64,000 nucleotides of DNA from positions 18,741,436 to 18,805,435 of the forward strand of contig NC_030852.1 of NCBI RefSeq assembly GCF_000208745.1, read 5' to 3'. The DNA comes from Theobroma cacao. Taxonomy: Eukaryota > Streptophyta > Magnoliopsida > Malvales > Malvaceae. This document shows, in pieces, positions 11,400 through 23,082 of the stretch (positions are counted from its first letter, which is position 1; each line of letters starts with the position of its first letter). Made by a program: the position numbers and the translations under genes. The notes under the pieces were generated by a model. The model saw only the letters and a program-made list of their open reading frames with translations, was not told the origin of the DNA and made no database searches.

Positions 11400-12474
11400 T
11401 GTTGGTCTCGATAATATGTGCTAGAGGGGGGGGGGGAATAACATAATCTGGCTCTTAAAAATATTAGAAACTAATTTTCAGAACTTAAGAAAATAAAAAT
11501 AGAGTATAAGATGCACAACAATTTAGAGTGGTTCGGTCTAAGACCTACATCCACTACGTTGATTATCCAACCAAGGATTTTTTCACAAATTCACTAAACA
11601 CCGGTGAAATTCACAAGCTTTCACCAAGCTTTACAATGGCTTTTACCAGGCTCAGCCAAAACCTTTTACACTAGTTTTTCACGGGCTCAACTAAAACTCA
11701 AAGTGGTTTTCCAAAGCTCAACCACAACCTTCAACAGTCAAGCTATCCCAAGCTTGAATAACCCCATAAAGTGACTCCCTCACTCTAAGAATACAAGAAA
11801 AGTAGTAAAAGAAGGTACCTATGATCACTGGTTGATCTGAGTGGTACAAGATTGAGTGCTAAATACAAATGCAAGGAGTAGGCGTTTAAGTGCAGACAAG
11901 TGCAGTGAAGTTTTTCTGGTTTTTTAACTTTCTATAGCTCAAATCTCATTTAAGGCTTCTAAAAAACTTGTTTCTAATTATTGGAAGACCCTTTTATACT
12001 TGGAGATGTAATTCTGATGGTAGTTTGGCAGTTTATGTCCGTTGGAATAGTTGAGGATGAGTTCTAAGTATTAATCTGTCTTGTAGTGTTTTGGTTCAAA
12101 TTGCAGACAGAGAGCTCTTAGTCGACTGACTTGGTCGACTAAGTTGGTTTTGTTTCAGGTTGCAGATTCTTGCAGAGAGCAGTTAGTCGACTGAATTGGT
12201 CGACTAAGTTGATTCTGTTTCTCAAACTCTTCAGCCCGTCATTCCTCAAATTTGAAACTTGGTCAACCAACATTCTTTCTTGTTTCACCAATAAGCTTCC
12301 TCCTTGTTAGACAGTTGCATCTTGTTATTTTTATCCCTCTTTTTCTTTTGATATACTCTTTGAAGAGTTAATTAATTAATTTCATATATTAATTTTCCTG
12401 CACACTTAAGTAAAGGTATTAGACATAAGTAAATGGGAATGTTTTATTATCATCAACAACTAATGGAGCCAACA
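11400..12474 (-). repeat. Copia A 3' LTR
   Basis: Starts TGTTGGTCTCG and ends GGAGCCAACA on the plus strand. CCTTTTATA at 11990-11998 is the reverse of the TATAAAAGG box seen in every LTR of this family. Four GTCGAC palindromes occur within 85 bp at 12121, 12134, 12186 and 12199. The start carries a run of 12 or so G residues just inside the terminus. Confidence 0.95.
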
Positions 12475-12476
12475 AT

Positions 12477-12488
12477 CTCCCCCTTTTT
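12477..12488 (-). other. Copia A polypurine tract
   Basis: On the minus strand AAAAAGGGGGAG directly precedes the 3' LTR start, with AT between. It is the primer site for plus-strand synthesis. The equivalent in copia B is at 37737-37751. Confidence 0.85.
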
Positions 12489-13245
12489 GATGATGACAAA
12501 ACATTCCTTGATTTACAGCATAGTGTCTTTTTAACTCTTTTTAGTTTTCTGCAGAAAATGAGGATTGCTTCCCCTAAGTATGTGCATATTTTGCTTACTT
12601 TATTCCATCAAATTTTATTTTTGTCATATGTGCAGCAATATGGAGTGATTTGCAGCAAGTAAGTACTAGTAGATCATCATTTATTGATTTTAGATTTTGT
12701 CTACATCATTCATGTTTCAATTGATATACTATACACCCCATCTATATCTATTTACAAATAGAAATCATTCATAATGCCATAACAAAAATCATTTATCAGC
12801 ATCAATATCAGCTTAGCATCAACATATTTTGTTCATGATAGTAAAAATACCAAAATAGCAAAATATCAACAGACTTCAATTTGTAGTAGTTAAGCAACAT
12901 AGTCATATCAGCATTTATGTTTCACATACAGCCACATAAACAACAAAATTAAAATTGAGTGTTCAAGTGCCACCATGGCACAAATAACAATTAATCAAAT
13001 AGCATTCTGAAACTGCCCCTGGACTGTTTTTGCTTTCTATCTCCTATTCTTCTAAGTTCCTGCTCCTGATTCTACTTTCTTTTCTTTCCTAGGTTCTTGG
13101 TTCCTCCACCCTAACATTTTTTTTAAAAAAATTTATTCTCTGGTTCCTGCACCTATTTTACTCCCCCTTTTTGTCAACAATAAAGGAAGGGGCTTCTATT
13201 CATCTGATATGTCAGAGGGTGAGGATTCAATGTCATAGAAAGGGT
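12489..13245 (-). other. Copia A 3' noncoding region
   Basis: Between the env-like ORF stop and the polypurine tract. It matches 36923-37736 of copia B in reverse. It contains no credible open frame; short passages such as ATATCAGCATCAATATC give it a low-complexity look. Confidence 0.6.
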
Positions 13246-15141
13246 TTAGAGGAAAGAAGAAGGCTCTCGGAGAGGTGGTGACTGTCTATGGGAAGGTTCT
13301 AGTGAGGACTTGTCTAAGACAGGGATTAGACTCTGAGGAGAAAAGGCTGAAACTGGTCTGGATTTCTTTGCCAACCTAGAAGACTTTCTTCTCTTGAGAA
13401 AAGCTGTCTTGGTGGCCATAGTCTTCCTGCCTTTGGTTAGTGATTTTTCCTCAGTTGGTGGTGCTGCAGTGGCTTTGGGTTTTTCTAGTTTTGCCTTTAC
13501 TCTGGAAGCTGATGCAGGTTTCTTTCCTTTTCCTACATCTTCACCATCTTTTTGAGTTTTTGTCCTGGCAGTGTCTTTTTCAACTTGTCCCTCCTTAACC
13601 ATTTGGTGGAAGATATCCATGATGGAAACTTCCTCTAAATTTGGTGGAGAGGCCTAGTGTTTACCAACCACTTCAATCCCTTATTCTGATTCATTTTTGC
13701 TTTAAGGTTCAGGAGAAGATGTCTTGGCTAGCTGATCAACCCTTTGAGGAGAGTCCTCAGTTTGTAGAACAGGACTGGCAGACTTATTGGTGGAACCTTC
13801 AGCTTGAATGCCAGAACTATCAACATGAGGAGCAGATTTTTCTACTGGCTCAACTGAACCTTCAGCTCCTTGTTGTGTAGGTGCAGTGCTAGATGCTGCA
13901 GAGTTGTCTACAGCCACAGGTTCAGATATAATGTTTTCCTTCTCTTTCAGCTTGTTTTCCAACTCAGTGATTCTCTCTTCAATTTTCTGTAGCTTTTCTC
14001 ATTGATCAGTTAGCTTACCATCAATCCTCATGAGCAAGTTGAAAATTACTTCATTTGAGAATCTGGAAGAGGCTTCTTCAGGTTGAGCAGGTAGGCTATG
14101 TTCTTTTCTTGGACCAATCTTGGGGTTCTTAATGAACCTTTCCCCATCGAGTATACATCCCATTTTAACCAAGCTCCCATAATAAATAGCTTGATCTCTG
14201 GTTTTTACCAAGTCCATATCATACCTCTTTGCCCATATTCCTTTCTTTTGCACAAGGGATGTAATTACATTCCCATACGGCAGATTAACCTTATCAAGTC
14301 TGCAGGCACTTCTCATCTTTTCAATCATATATCTTCCCAGATTCAGAAACACTGCATTGAAGGCATGCTCCATCAGCCAGAGGTCTTGGAGGAAAATGTA
14401 GCTAAGGCTTCCACTTCTACCTTGAATGTTGGTTGCTTTAAAATAATGTAAAATCCTAATCTGAGGACTGATTATCAGTCCAGAATTACTTTTTGAGGAA
14501 TATTTTTCCTTCCTCCCAGTGATGATCTCCCACAATGAGGACGAATCATATTTTTCAGGGAGCTCATACTCACCTTCTTCACATTCTATTTTCAGTAGGT
14601 TTCCTAAATCTTCAGCAGTCACAACAAATTCTTTTCCATTCAAATATACATTTAAACCATCTTCAACATAATCATCAGAATCAACTAAGTCCTTTCCTTT
14701 CAAAGCAATCCCAAAATAAAATTCTTTAACCAAACTTGGACTATATGACCTATTCTTGAAGGTGCTGTAACCTTTTAGTTTTAGTTCATGAAAGTACTCA
14801 AATAAACTAGTTTGGATTTCTACATTTCCCTTAAAACTCTTCCAATCAATAAACTTGCCACAAGAGATTGGTGCATTCTTGATATTTTTGAACCTATATT
14901 CATGTAACTTATTCCTAAACTTTGAAGAAGAAGAACTGGTACCTTTGTGGAGTGAGGGTTCTGTTTCTTTTTTCTTGTCAATTTTTTGCTTCTTTTCTCT
15001 TAGTTTCTCAGATATTTCTTTCATTGAAACAGACATGATTTTTTGTTTCTTCTTCAGACTTTCTGTTCCTGTTCCTTCCTCCATTGGCCTTTTCCTTTTC
15101 TTCTTTTCTGATATCTCTTTACTTTGAGATTTTCTAGCCAT
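13246..15141 (-). pseudogene. Copia A env-like downstream ORF (broken)
   Basis: Start taken at 15141 (MARKSQSKEISEKKKRKRP) because copia B starts at the same residue (35198); an in-frame upstream Met at 15186 exists only here. Residues 1-90 are lysine-rich with several nuclear-localisation-like basic clusters. A globular domain follows (about residues 95-365) with SLVKEFYFGIALKG, LNVYLNGKEFVVTAEDLGNLL, ILHYFKATNI and LWLMEHAFNAVFLNLGRYM. A coiled-coil-like EERITELENKLKEKE and a serine/proline-rich tail come last. A TGA at about 13996-13998 ends the first 380 codons, and more stops lie before 13246. I see no clear signal peptide or transmembrane segment, so envelope function is doubtful. ORFs in this place are known in SIRE elements. 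Confidence 0.8.
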
Positions 15142-15532
15142 TTTGATTCTAGAAATTTTGAGGGTTTGAGTCGATTCCAGAGGCAAACAGGAAAATTTGG
15201 ATTTTTGTTTTTAGAGCAACGGGTTTCAGGGGAGAGAAAAGGAGAGGTTGTCAGTAGTTATTTCTTAGAAAAATTGCTCACCTTCCCTTAAGAGCTGCCC
15301 TACTTTCATTCTTTATAATTTCAAAATTCCCTCTAAAATTTTGGTTATTTACCTTTGGCTGTATTTCTTCTTTCTTTTTGCACTCGGTAAACCAAATTTT
15401 TACCTCATTTTACTCCTCTTTCTCTAAACTCACTGAGTCATTATTTAATGCTGTCAGACCACTCTTAGTTGACTAAGATTTCCTTAGTCGACTGAATGCA
15501 TTCTGTTTTTTATGTGTGAGCCAAAGGTTTTC
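15142..15532 (-). other. Copia A spacer between pol and the env-like ORF
   Basis: Noncoding, about 390 bp, matched in reverse by 34812-35197 in copia B. It holds a pair of motifs, TTGACTAAG and TTAGTCGACTGA (15467-15495), like those repeated in the LTR. It may be a leader or splice-acceptor region for the downstream ORF, but nothing proves this. Confidence 0.5.
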
Positions 15533-18500
15533 CTATAATTCCTTCACACTAATCATCCCCAAATTTCTTCTAATCTCATAGAATCTATCTTCACTCAGAG
15601 GTTTGGTAAAAATTTCTGCTAATTGATGTAAAGTGTTCACAAATTTTATTTTAATATCATTTTTCACTACATGGTCTATAATAAAATGGTGTTTAATTTC
15701 AATGTGCTTTGTCCTAGAGTGCTGCACAGGGTTTTTTGATATGTTGATTGCACTTGTGTTATCACAATATATTGGTACATTATGCATAATTAGTCCATAG
15801 TCTTTTAATTGTTGCTTGATCCAAAGGATTTGTGCACAGCAACTACCTAATGATACATATTCAGCCTCTACTGTAGATAGTGCCACTGAGTTTTGCTTTT
15901 TGCTAGACCAAGACACAAGCATCCTTCCTAAAAATTGGCATGTTCCATAGTGTTTTTTCTATCAATTCTGCTGCCAGTAAAGTCAGCATCTGAATATCCA
16001 ACTAAGCTAAGAGTTGAGTCTTTAGAGTACCATATTCCTAATCCTTGAGTGTCTATGAGGTATCTAAAAATTCTCTTAACAACTGTTAGTTGTGTTTCTT
16101 TAGGTTGTGACTGAAATCTAGCACACAAGCACACACTAAACTGAATATCTGGTCTACTTACTGTTAAGTAGAGAAGAGAGCCGATCATACCTCTATAGAG
16201 CTTTTGATCTACATCTTTACCTTTTTCATCTAAGTCGAGTTTGGTGGATGGACTCATTGGTGTGGAAATTGATTTCAGCTTCAGCATATCGAATTTCTTG
16301 AGCATATCTTGAGTGTATCTTTCTTGGTTGATAAAGATTCCTTCCTCACTTTGCTTAATTTGAAGACCAAGGAAGTACTTCAACTCTCCCATCATGCTCA
16401 TCTCAAATTCACCCTGCATTTCCTTAGCAAAGTTCTTGCATAAAGCCTCATTAGTTGCACCAAATACAATGTCATCCACATATATTTGCACAACAATTAA
16501 ATCATTTAGATATCTCTTAATGAACAATGTAGTATCGATGCTGCCTCTATCATACCCTTTTTCAACTAGAAATTTTGAAAGCCTCTCATACCAAGCTCTA
16601 GGAGCTTGTTTCAATCCATACAAGGCTTTATGAAGTTTGAAAACATGATCAGATTTTTCAAAGTCTTCAAAACCAGGTGGTTGTTCTACATATACTTCCT
16701 CTTGAATTAATCCATTTAAGAATGCACTTTTTACATCCATTTGGAACAATTTAAAATTCATGAAACATGCAAAAGCTATCAACAACCTTATGGCTTCAAT
16801 CCTAGCAACAGGAGCAAAGGTTTCATCATAATCTATTGCTTCCTTTTGGTTGTATCCTTTTGCTACCAGCCTAGCTTTATTTCTAACTACATTTCCTTGC
16901 TCATCTACCTTATTTCTAAATACCCATTTTGTACCAACAATAGGGTGATTTGAAGGTCTAGGTACCAATGACCATACATGACTCCTTGTGAATTGATCAA
17001 GTTTTTCTTGCATGGCCATTATCCAACTTTCCTTTTTTTCAGCTTCTTCAAAGTTTTTAGGTTCAACTTGAGATATAAAAGCTGAAAACTCACAAGTTTC
17101 TCTAGTTGCTTTCGTAGTTTTAACTCCTTATGAAATGTCACCTATTATTTGGTCTTGTGGGTGATCTTTTACAAATCTCTAGCTCCTTGGTAGATCATCA
17201 TGCTGATTTTCTGCGTTTTGCAGATTTTCTAGAGATGGAGTTTCATTTTCTCTTCTAGGTGAGCTTTCTTCATTATTTTTGTTGTTTTCTAAACTCATTT
17301 CCTCCATTTGTTTTTCTAGGACTTCTACATAATCATCATCATGAACTTCTTTTTGTATAGCATTTGACTCATCAAAAACTACATGAATTGATTCTTCAAC
17401 GATTAAGGTCCTTTTGTTAAAAACTCTATAGGCCTTTGAGTTTAATGCATATCCTAAAAATATTGCTTCATCACTGTTTGCATCAAACTTCCCTAGGGGC
17501 TGTTTTCCATTGTTCAAAACAAAGCACTTACAGTCAAAGCTCCTAAGGTGAGAAATATTTGGCTTCCTACCTTTATAAAGTTCATATGGAGTCTTTGAAA
17601 TCAAAGGTCTTATTGAGACTTTATTAAGAATATAAGCTGCTATATTTACTACCTCAGCCCAAAGATATTTAGGTAGGTTGTTCTGACATAGCATGGTCCT
17701 AGCCATTTCTTTTAAGGTTCGGTTTTTCCTCTCTACAACTCCATTTTGTTGGGGTGTTCTAGGTGTAGAAAAATTGTGTTTCAACCCCTGTTCATTGTAG
17801 AACTTTTCAAACTCACCATTTTCAAATTCTCCTCCATGATCACTCCTTATGCTTACTATGGCTAGTCCTTTTTTATTTTCTACTTTCTTACAATGACTTA
17901 AGAATGCTTGTAGAGCATCATTCTTATGAGCAAGAAAATACACCCAAGTATATCTAGAATAGTTATCAACTATTACAAAGCCATAAGATTTTCCTCCTAA
18001 GCTCGTTGTGCTTATTGGACCAAATAGATCAATGTGTAACAATTCAAGAGGTCTAGATGTTGACACTATCTTTTTATTCTTAAAGGATGTCCTAACTTGT
18101 TTTCCTAGTTGGCAAGCATCACATATCCTATCATTTTCAAAATTTAACTCCGACAGTCCAGCAACAAGATTTTTCTTAATTAATTTTGACATAGTATGCA
18201 AACTTACATGTCTTAATCTTCATGCCATAACCAGCTATCATTTTCAGCATTTGCAACAAGGCATACTTCACTATTTACTTCAAGATCTTCAAGAAAAATT
18301 ACATACATATTCTTCAATCTATTTCCTATAAATGAGATTTTATTTGTACTCATATCTATCACTTCACAGTTAGTTGAATCAAAACATACTTTAAATCCTT
18401 TATCACATAATTGACTAATACTTAGTAAATTGTGCTTTAATCCTTTAACCAACAACACATGACTGATTTAAGTTTGGGAATTCTTACCAACCATACTTAT

Positions 18501-18656
18501 ACCATGGATTCTTCCTTTTGAATCATCTCCAAAGGATACGGTTCCTCCCTTTCTCTTATCTAGCTGAGCAAATAGCATTTCATGTCCTATCATGTGCCAT
18601 GAACAATCACTGTCCAGGTACAAGGCTGTTTCTTCTTGAGTTGAGCTTTTGTACAT
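15533..18656 (-). pseudogene. Copia A pol: protease, integrase, RT and RNase H
   Basis: Open stretches 18656-18468, 18458-18213, 18201-17179, 17019-15928 and 15922-15533 follow one another with single stops or shifts between. Protease: LDSDCSWH, where the usual D-S/T-G-C has Asp for Gly at 18606-18608. Integrase: zinc-finger end CDACQLGK, then D58 (IDLFGPI), D121 (RSDHGGEF) and E157 (GVVERKN) of the 18201 frame, a correct DD35E spacing. [43 protein letters not shown] and [10 protein letters not shown] (about 16468-16488). RNase [13 protein letters not shown], then a shift, then SRKKQNSVALSTVEAEY-type and HIEIKHHFI. Only a handful of lesions break it, so it decayed fairly recently. Confidence 0.93.
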
Positions 18657-18694
18657 GTCTGTTTTAAGTCCAGCTTAACCTACAAAACAGAATT

Positions 18695-20328
18695 TCAGTT
18701 TTTCTTTATAGGCACCCACACTTTGATGGGTCCTTCAGTGTTAGTTGCAACAAAGAATCCCTTAAGAATCCTTATTTTCTTAACTTTCTGCACTTTTCTT
18801 TTCTTAGAACAATCATATGATAAATGACCATGTTTACAACAATTATAACTTCTAGGTAATGCTTTAGCTGAATTTTTATTGTGGTATACATATCTTTTTG
18901 AAGATTCATTTTTCAAACATTTAAGAGCTGTGTTTTCATCAAGAATTATTTGCAAAGCTTCAAACTTGTTTTCCAACTTTTGTTTTAAAACCTCAAAGTC
19001 TGTTTTTGAGTGTTCTAACTCAACTTGCAAAATATTTCTTTGCTCAAAAACAGAAGTAAATTCTTGTTTGATTTGTTCTAAATCATTTTCAAGTAATGCA
19101 ACCTTTTTCTTTAATGATTTGTACTTTGAAAAAAGTTTTTCAAATTCATCATAAAGACACTCATACTCATCTTGTAAATCATCATAATAATTAATGCAAG
19201 GGGATGAGGATACCTCTGTTTCATCCTCTTGTGCCATTAAACAGCTGTTTGCTCTTTCCTCTGATTTTTCATCATCTGTTTCAGAGCTTGATGTGTCATT
19301 GCCCGACCATGCAGCTTCCACCATTGCTTTCTTGGATTTCTTATTTTTCTTGGGAGTTTTATCTTTCAGCAATGGACACTCGGACTTGAAGTGACCAGGT
19401 TTCTTGCATTCATAGCAGATCATCTCCTTCTTTTGGTTGGAGTCATTTTTGTTCCTTATTTTCCATGAAGCACCTTGGTATTTCTTGAAACCTTTTCTAG
19501 CTAGCCTTCGATTTCTTTTACCCATTAGCTTTTTGAATTTTCTTACAACCGAGCTAATTCTTCATCATCATCACAGGAAAGCTCTTTCAGCTCTTCTTCA
19601 AGGATGCTGGCTTTAAGTGCAATACTCTTTTTCTTTTCCTTTACTTCCCTTCGATCTTCTTCTTCTTCTTCCTTAAGCTCCAGCTCATGAGTGAGAAAAG
19701 AACCACAAATCTCATCAAGTGTGATGATGTTAAGATCTTTAGCCACTCTAATGGCAGTCACTTTAGGCTTTTAATTTTTTGGTAGACTCCTAAGCAGTCT
19801 TTTTACTAATTCATGTTCAGGAATAGGCTTGCCTAGCTGACTCAATTTATTTGTGATGTTTGTAAATCTATCAAATATGCTGGTAATGTCTTCACTAGGC
19901 TCCATTTTGAACATTTCATAATTATGTGTTAATAGAGAAATTTTGGACTCCTTTACCTGAGAAGTCCCTTCATGAATTATTCTAAGTTTTTTCCACACTT
20001 GCTTAGCTGTTGTATAGCTTGAGACTTTGTTAAATTCAGTGGGGGTTAATGCACCATGCAATGTGTTAATGGCCTTAAAGTTTATTTGAACTTTCTTAAT
20101 TTCAACCTCAGTCCGCTCAGACCTTGGCTTGGGCATCAACTCATTTGTCACCACATTCACAGTTGAGGGCATAAAGGGTCCATCAGTTATGACGTCTCAC
20201 ATTTCAAAGTCTATAGCTCTAATGTAAATTGACATTCTAGTGCTCCAATAAGGGTACTTAGAGCCATCAAACAGAGGTGGTCTGTTTGTTGATTGTCCCT
20301 CAGGCACTACTGATTTTTGGAGAGCCAT
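18695..20328 (-). pseudogene. Copia A gag remnant with two zinc knuckles
   Basis: Start chosen at 20328 (MALQKSVVPEGQ), aligned with copia B at 24936; a longer upstream frame to 20448 would run into the primer site and LTR and is not real. Order: a copia gag core with LFDGSKYPYWSTRMSIYI and LLTHNYEMFKMEP, an acid/lysine stretch KEEEEEDRREVKEKKKS, the zinc knuckle CYECKKPGHFKSEC, a long coiled-coil-like segment (EYECLYDEFEKLFSKYKSLKKK onwards in shorter heptads), and a second knuckle-like CCKHGHLSYDC with its spacing altered. Breaks: TGA at about 20194-20196 replacing Trp, a stop at about 19768, and a frameshift near 19530-19545. Two knuckles around a coiled coil fits SIRE gag. Confidence 0.88.
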
Positions 20329-20372
20329 ATGGATCCTCCATAAGGATGTTAAGCCTTCATAATAGGGAATTA

Positions 20373-20384
20373 GCTCTGATACCA
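20373..20384 (-). other. Copia A primer binding site (initiator Met tRNA)
   Basis: GCTCTGATACCA, i.e. TGGTATCAGAGC on the minus strand, two bases inside the 5' LTR. This is the common plant copia primer site matching the 3' end of initiator tRNA-Met. Copia B has the identical 12 bases. Confidence 0.92.
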
Positions 20385-20386
20385 AA

Positions 20387-21462
20387 TGTTGGTCCCGATA
20401 ATATGTGCTAGAGGGGGGGGGTGAATAGCACAATTTGGCTCTTAACAATATTGGAAACTAATTTCTAGAACTTAAGAAAATAAAAATAGAGTATAAGATG
20501 CACAAAAATTTAGAGTGGTTAGGTCCAAGACCTACATCCACTACCTTGATTATCCAACTAAGGATTTTCCCATAAATTCACTAAACACTGGTGAAATTCA
20601 CAAGCTTTCACCAAGCTTTACAATTGCTTTTACCAGGCTCAGCCAAAATCTTTTACGCTAGTTTTTCACGGGCTTAACTAAAACCCAAAGTGATTTTCCA
20701 AGGCTCAACCACAACCTTCAACAATCAAGCTATCCCAAGCTTGAATAACCCCTTAGAGTGACTCCCTCCATCTAAGAATACAAGAAAAGTAGTAAAAGAA
20801 GGTACCTATGATCACTAGTTGATCTGAGTGGTACAAGATTAAGTGTTAAATATAAATGCAAGGAGTAGGCGTTTAAGTGCAGACAAGTGCAGTGAAGCTT
20901 TTCTGGTTTTTCAACTTTCTATAGCTCAAATCTCATTCAAGGCTTCTAAAAATCTTGTTTCTAATTGTTGGAAGACCCTTTTATACTTGGAGATATAATT
21001 TTGATGGCAGTTTGGCAGTTTATGTCCGTTGGAAATAGTTGAGGATGAGTTCTAGCCGTTAATCTGTCTTGTAGTGCTCTGGTTCAAATTGCAGACAGAG
21101 AGCTCTTAGTCGATTGACTTGGTCGACTAAGTTGGTTCTGTTTCAGCTTGTAGATTCTGGCAGAGAGCAGTTAGTCGACTAACTTGGTCGACTAACTTGA
21201 TTCTGTTTCTCAAACTCTTCAGCTTGCCATTCCTTCAATTTGAAACTTGGTCAACCAACATTCTTCCTTGTTTCACCAATAAGCTTCCTCTTTGTTAGAC
21301 AGTTGCATCTTGTTATTTTTATCCCTCTTTTTCTTTTGATATACTCTTTGAAGAGTTAATTAATTAATTTCATATATTAATTTTTCTGCACACTTAAGTA
21401 AAGGTATTAGACACAAGTAAATGGGAATGTTTTATTATCATTAAAAACTAATGGAGCCAACA
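20387..21462 (-). repeat. Copia A 5' LTR
   Basis: Starts TGTTGGTCCCG and ends GGAGCCAACA; TTTTG follows as the target duplication. Promoter box CCTTTTATA at 20977-20985 (TATAAAAGG on the minus strand). GTCGAC palindromes at 21122, 21176 and 21189 echo those of the 3' LTR, with one site mutated to GTCGATT at 21111. Confidence 0.95.
20977..20985 (-). promoter_or_regulatory. TATA box of copia A 5' LTR
   Basis: TATAAAAGG on the minus strand, preceded by a CTCCAAG motif. The same box and context recur at 24282-24290, 38230-38238 and (minus) 11990-11998. Transcription would run leftward into gag. Confidence 0.7.
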
Positions 21463-21467
21463 TTTTG

Positions 21468-21790
21468 GGCTAACGAAATCCGAAGATTTTGCATCCTATT
21501 TATTATGTTAGCAAAACATTGAATGAGGTTCAAACAAATTGCACCATAACTAAAAAAGAGTTGCTTGCTATTGTTTTTGCTTTCAATATATTTCGCTCCT
21601 ATCTTGTTGGTACTAAAGTTATTGTTTACATTGACTATGCAGCTATTAAATATCTGATCGAGAAGAAGGATGTAAAACCACGTTGATAAGATGGGCACTT
21701 TTACTTCAAGAATTCGACTTAGAAATTTGAGATAGAAGAGGTACAGAAAATCAAGTGGCAGATCATTTATCTAGATTGGAGAATGGAGAA
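21468..21790 (+). pseudogene. Athila-1 RNase H, continued after copia A
   Basis: The frame broken at 11399 resumes here: [54 protein letters not shown] and ending [25 protein letters not shown] and DH..L.YL are standard gypsy RNase H landmarks; here D of the DH motif is kept but H is replaced by Y. The enzyme would degrade RNA in RNA-DNA hybrids. Stops occur at about 21684 and 21731. Confidence 0.88.
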
Positions 21791-23082
21791 CAAATTAGGA
21801 ATTCAATAGTGATCAATGAGACCTTTCCTGTTGAGCAATTGTTTCATATTGAGAAGCAGAAAAATTTGTTATGGTATGCTGATTTTGTGAACTATCTCGT
21901 GAGTAAACTCTTCCCTCATGGATTTAATTCTCAACAAAAGAAGAAATTCTTGAGTGATGTTAAATATTACATGTGGGATGAGCCTTTTCTTTATAAGCAT
22001 TGTGGATATCAAATAATTAGAAAGTGTATTCTTGAAGAAGAATTTGAAAATATTCTTCACCATTACCATTCATCTGATTATCGAGGACATTATGGGGGAA
22101 GATGAACTGTTGCAAAGGTTCTGCAATTAGGTTTTTACTAGCTTTCTCTTTTCAAAGATGCTCAAAATTTTGTTGAAAAATGTGATAGATGTTAAAGCAT
22201 GGGCAATATATCTAGGAGACATGAGATGCCTCTCAACGACATCATGGAAGTCGAAATTTTTGATATGTGGGGAATTGATTTTATGGGTCCATTCATTCCA
22301 TCCTTTAATAATGAATACATCTTGCTTGTTGTTGATTATGTCTCTAAATATGTTGAAGCTGTTGCATTACCAAGGAACGACTCTAAGGCGGTGATAAACT
22401 TCTTGTAAAGGAACGTCTTCACACGTTTTGGTACTCTTAGAGCCATAATTAGTGATGAAGGGACTCACTTCTGCAACAAAAATTTCGAAGCAATCTTGTC
22501 CAAATATGGAGTCAAGCACAAAATAGCCACTACTTATCATATTCAAGTGAGTGGCCAAGTTGAAGTTTCAAATCGAGAAATTAAAAGAATTTTGGAGAAG
22601 ATTGTTTATCCTTCCAGAAAAGATTAGTCCAAAAAGTTAGATGATGCTTTAGAGGCTTATAGAACAACATATAAAACTCCAATTGGGGTGTCTCCTTATA
22701 GATTCGTATTTGGAAAGGCTTGTCATTTTCTAGTTGAGCTTGAACACAAAGCATATTGGGCAATTAAAAAGCTTAATTTTGATCTTCAAGCAGTCGGAAA
22801 AAAATATCTTTTGCAACTCAATGAGATGGATGAATTTCGTAAGAAGCATATGAGAGTGCAAGAATCTACAAAGAGAAAACGAAACGATGGCATAATCAAA
22901 AAATAATAAGGAGAAGTTTTGAGCCTGGCCAACATGTTCTCCTATATAATTCTCATTTGAGATTATTTCTTGGAAAGCTTAAATCTTGTTGGTTTAGACC
23001 TTTCATTATGATGAAAGTATATCCTCATGGAGTAGTGGAGGTAGCTGATGGTAAATTAACCTTCAAGGTGAATGGGCAATGA
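21791..23082 (+). pseudogene. Athila-1 integrase remnant
   Basis: Order: an N-terminal part with MWDEPFLYKHC and a zinc-finger stretch (HHYHSSDYRGHYG, then CDRC near 22180-22195), a catalytic core with D at 22277 (GIDFMGPF), D at 22454 (ISDEGTHF) and E at 22562 (GQVEVSNRE), a correct DD35E spacing, then [23 protein letters not shown]-terminal tail with [17 protein letters not shown] and [14 protein letters not shown] follows to 23082. Stops and shifts at about 22104, 22197, 22408, 22627 and 22904 break it. The enzyme would insert cDNA into the chromosome. Confidence 0.88.

Larger units (their letters stand above)
11400..21462 (-). mobile_element. Copia A: full-length SIRE/Maximus-like Ty1-copia element
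   Basis: 10,063 bp, flanked by a perfect 5-bp duplication TTTTG (11395-11399 and 21463-21467). LTRs of 1075 and 1076 bp run TGTTGG to CCAACA. On the minus strand the order is 5' LTR, initiator-Met primer site, gag, protease, integrase, RT, RNase H, a downstream env-like ORF, polypurine tract and 3' LTR. Integrase before RT is diagnostic of Ty1-copia; the long LTRs and downstream ORF point to the SIRE lineage. By eye, about 25-30 differences separate the first 330 bp of its two LTRs, so it is not recent. It lies inside Athila-1 RNase H. Copia B is the same family in opposite orientation. Confidence 0.95.

Noticed and set aside
14098..15127. Plus-strand open frames of 64-117 codons
   Set aside because: They are antisense shadows of the copia A env-like ORF, which aligns with copia B on the other strand.
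13246..15141. True viral envelope protein in the copia elements
   Set aside because: No signal peptide, no clear transmembrane segment and no fusion-peptide-like stretch. The name env-like is kept only for its position.
20331..20448. Upstream extension of copia A gag to a Met at 20448
   Set aside because: It would include the primer binding site and LTR end. The start at 20328 matches copia B.
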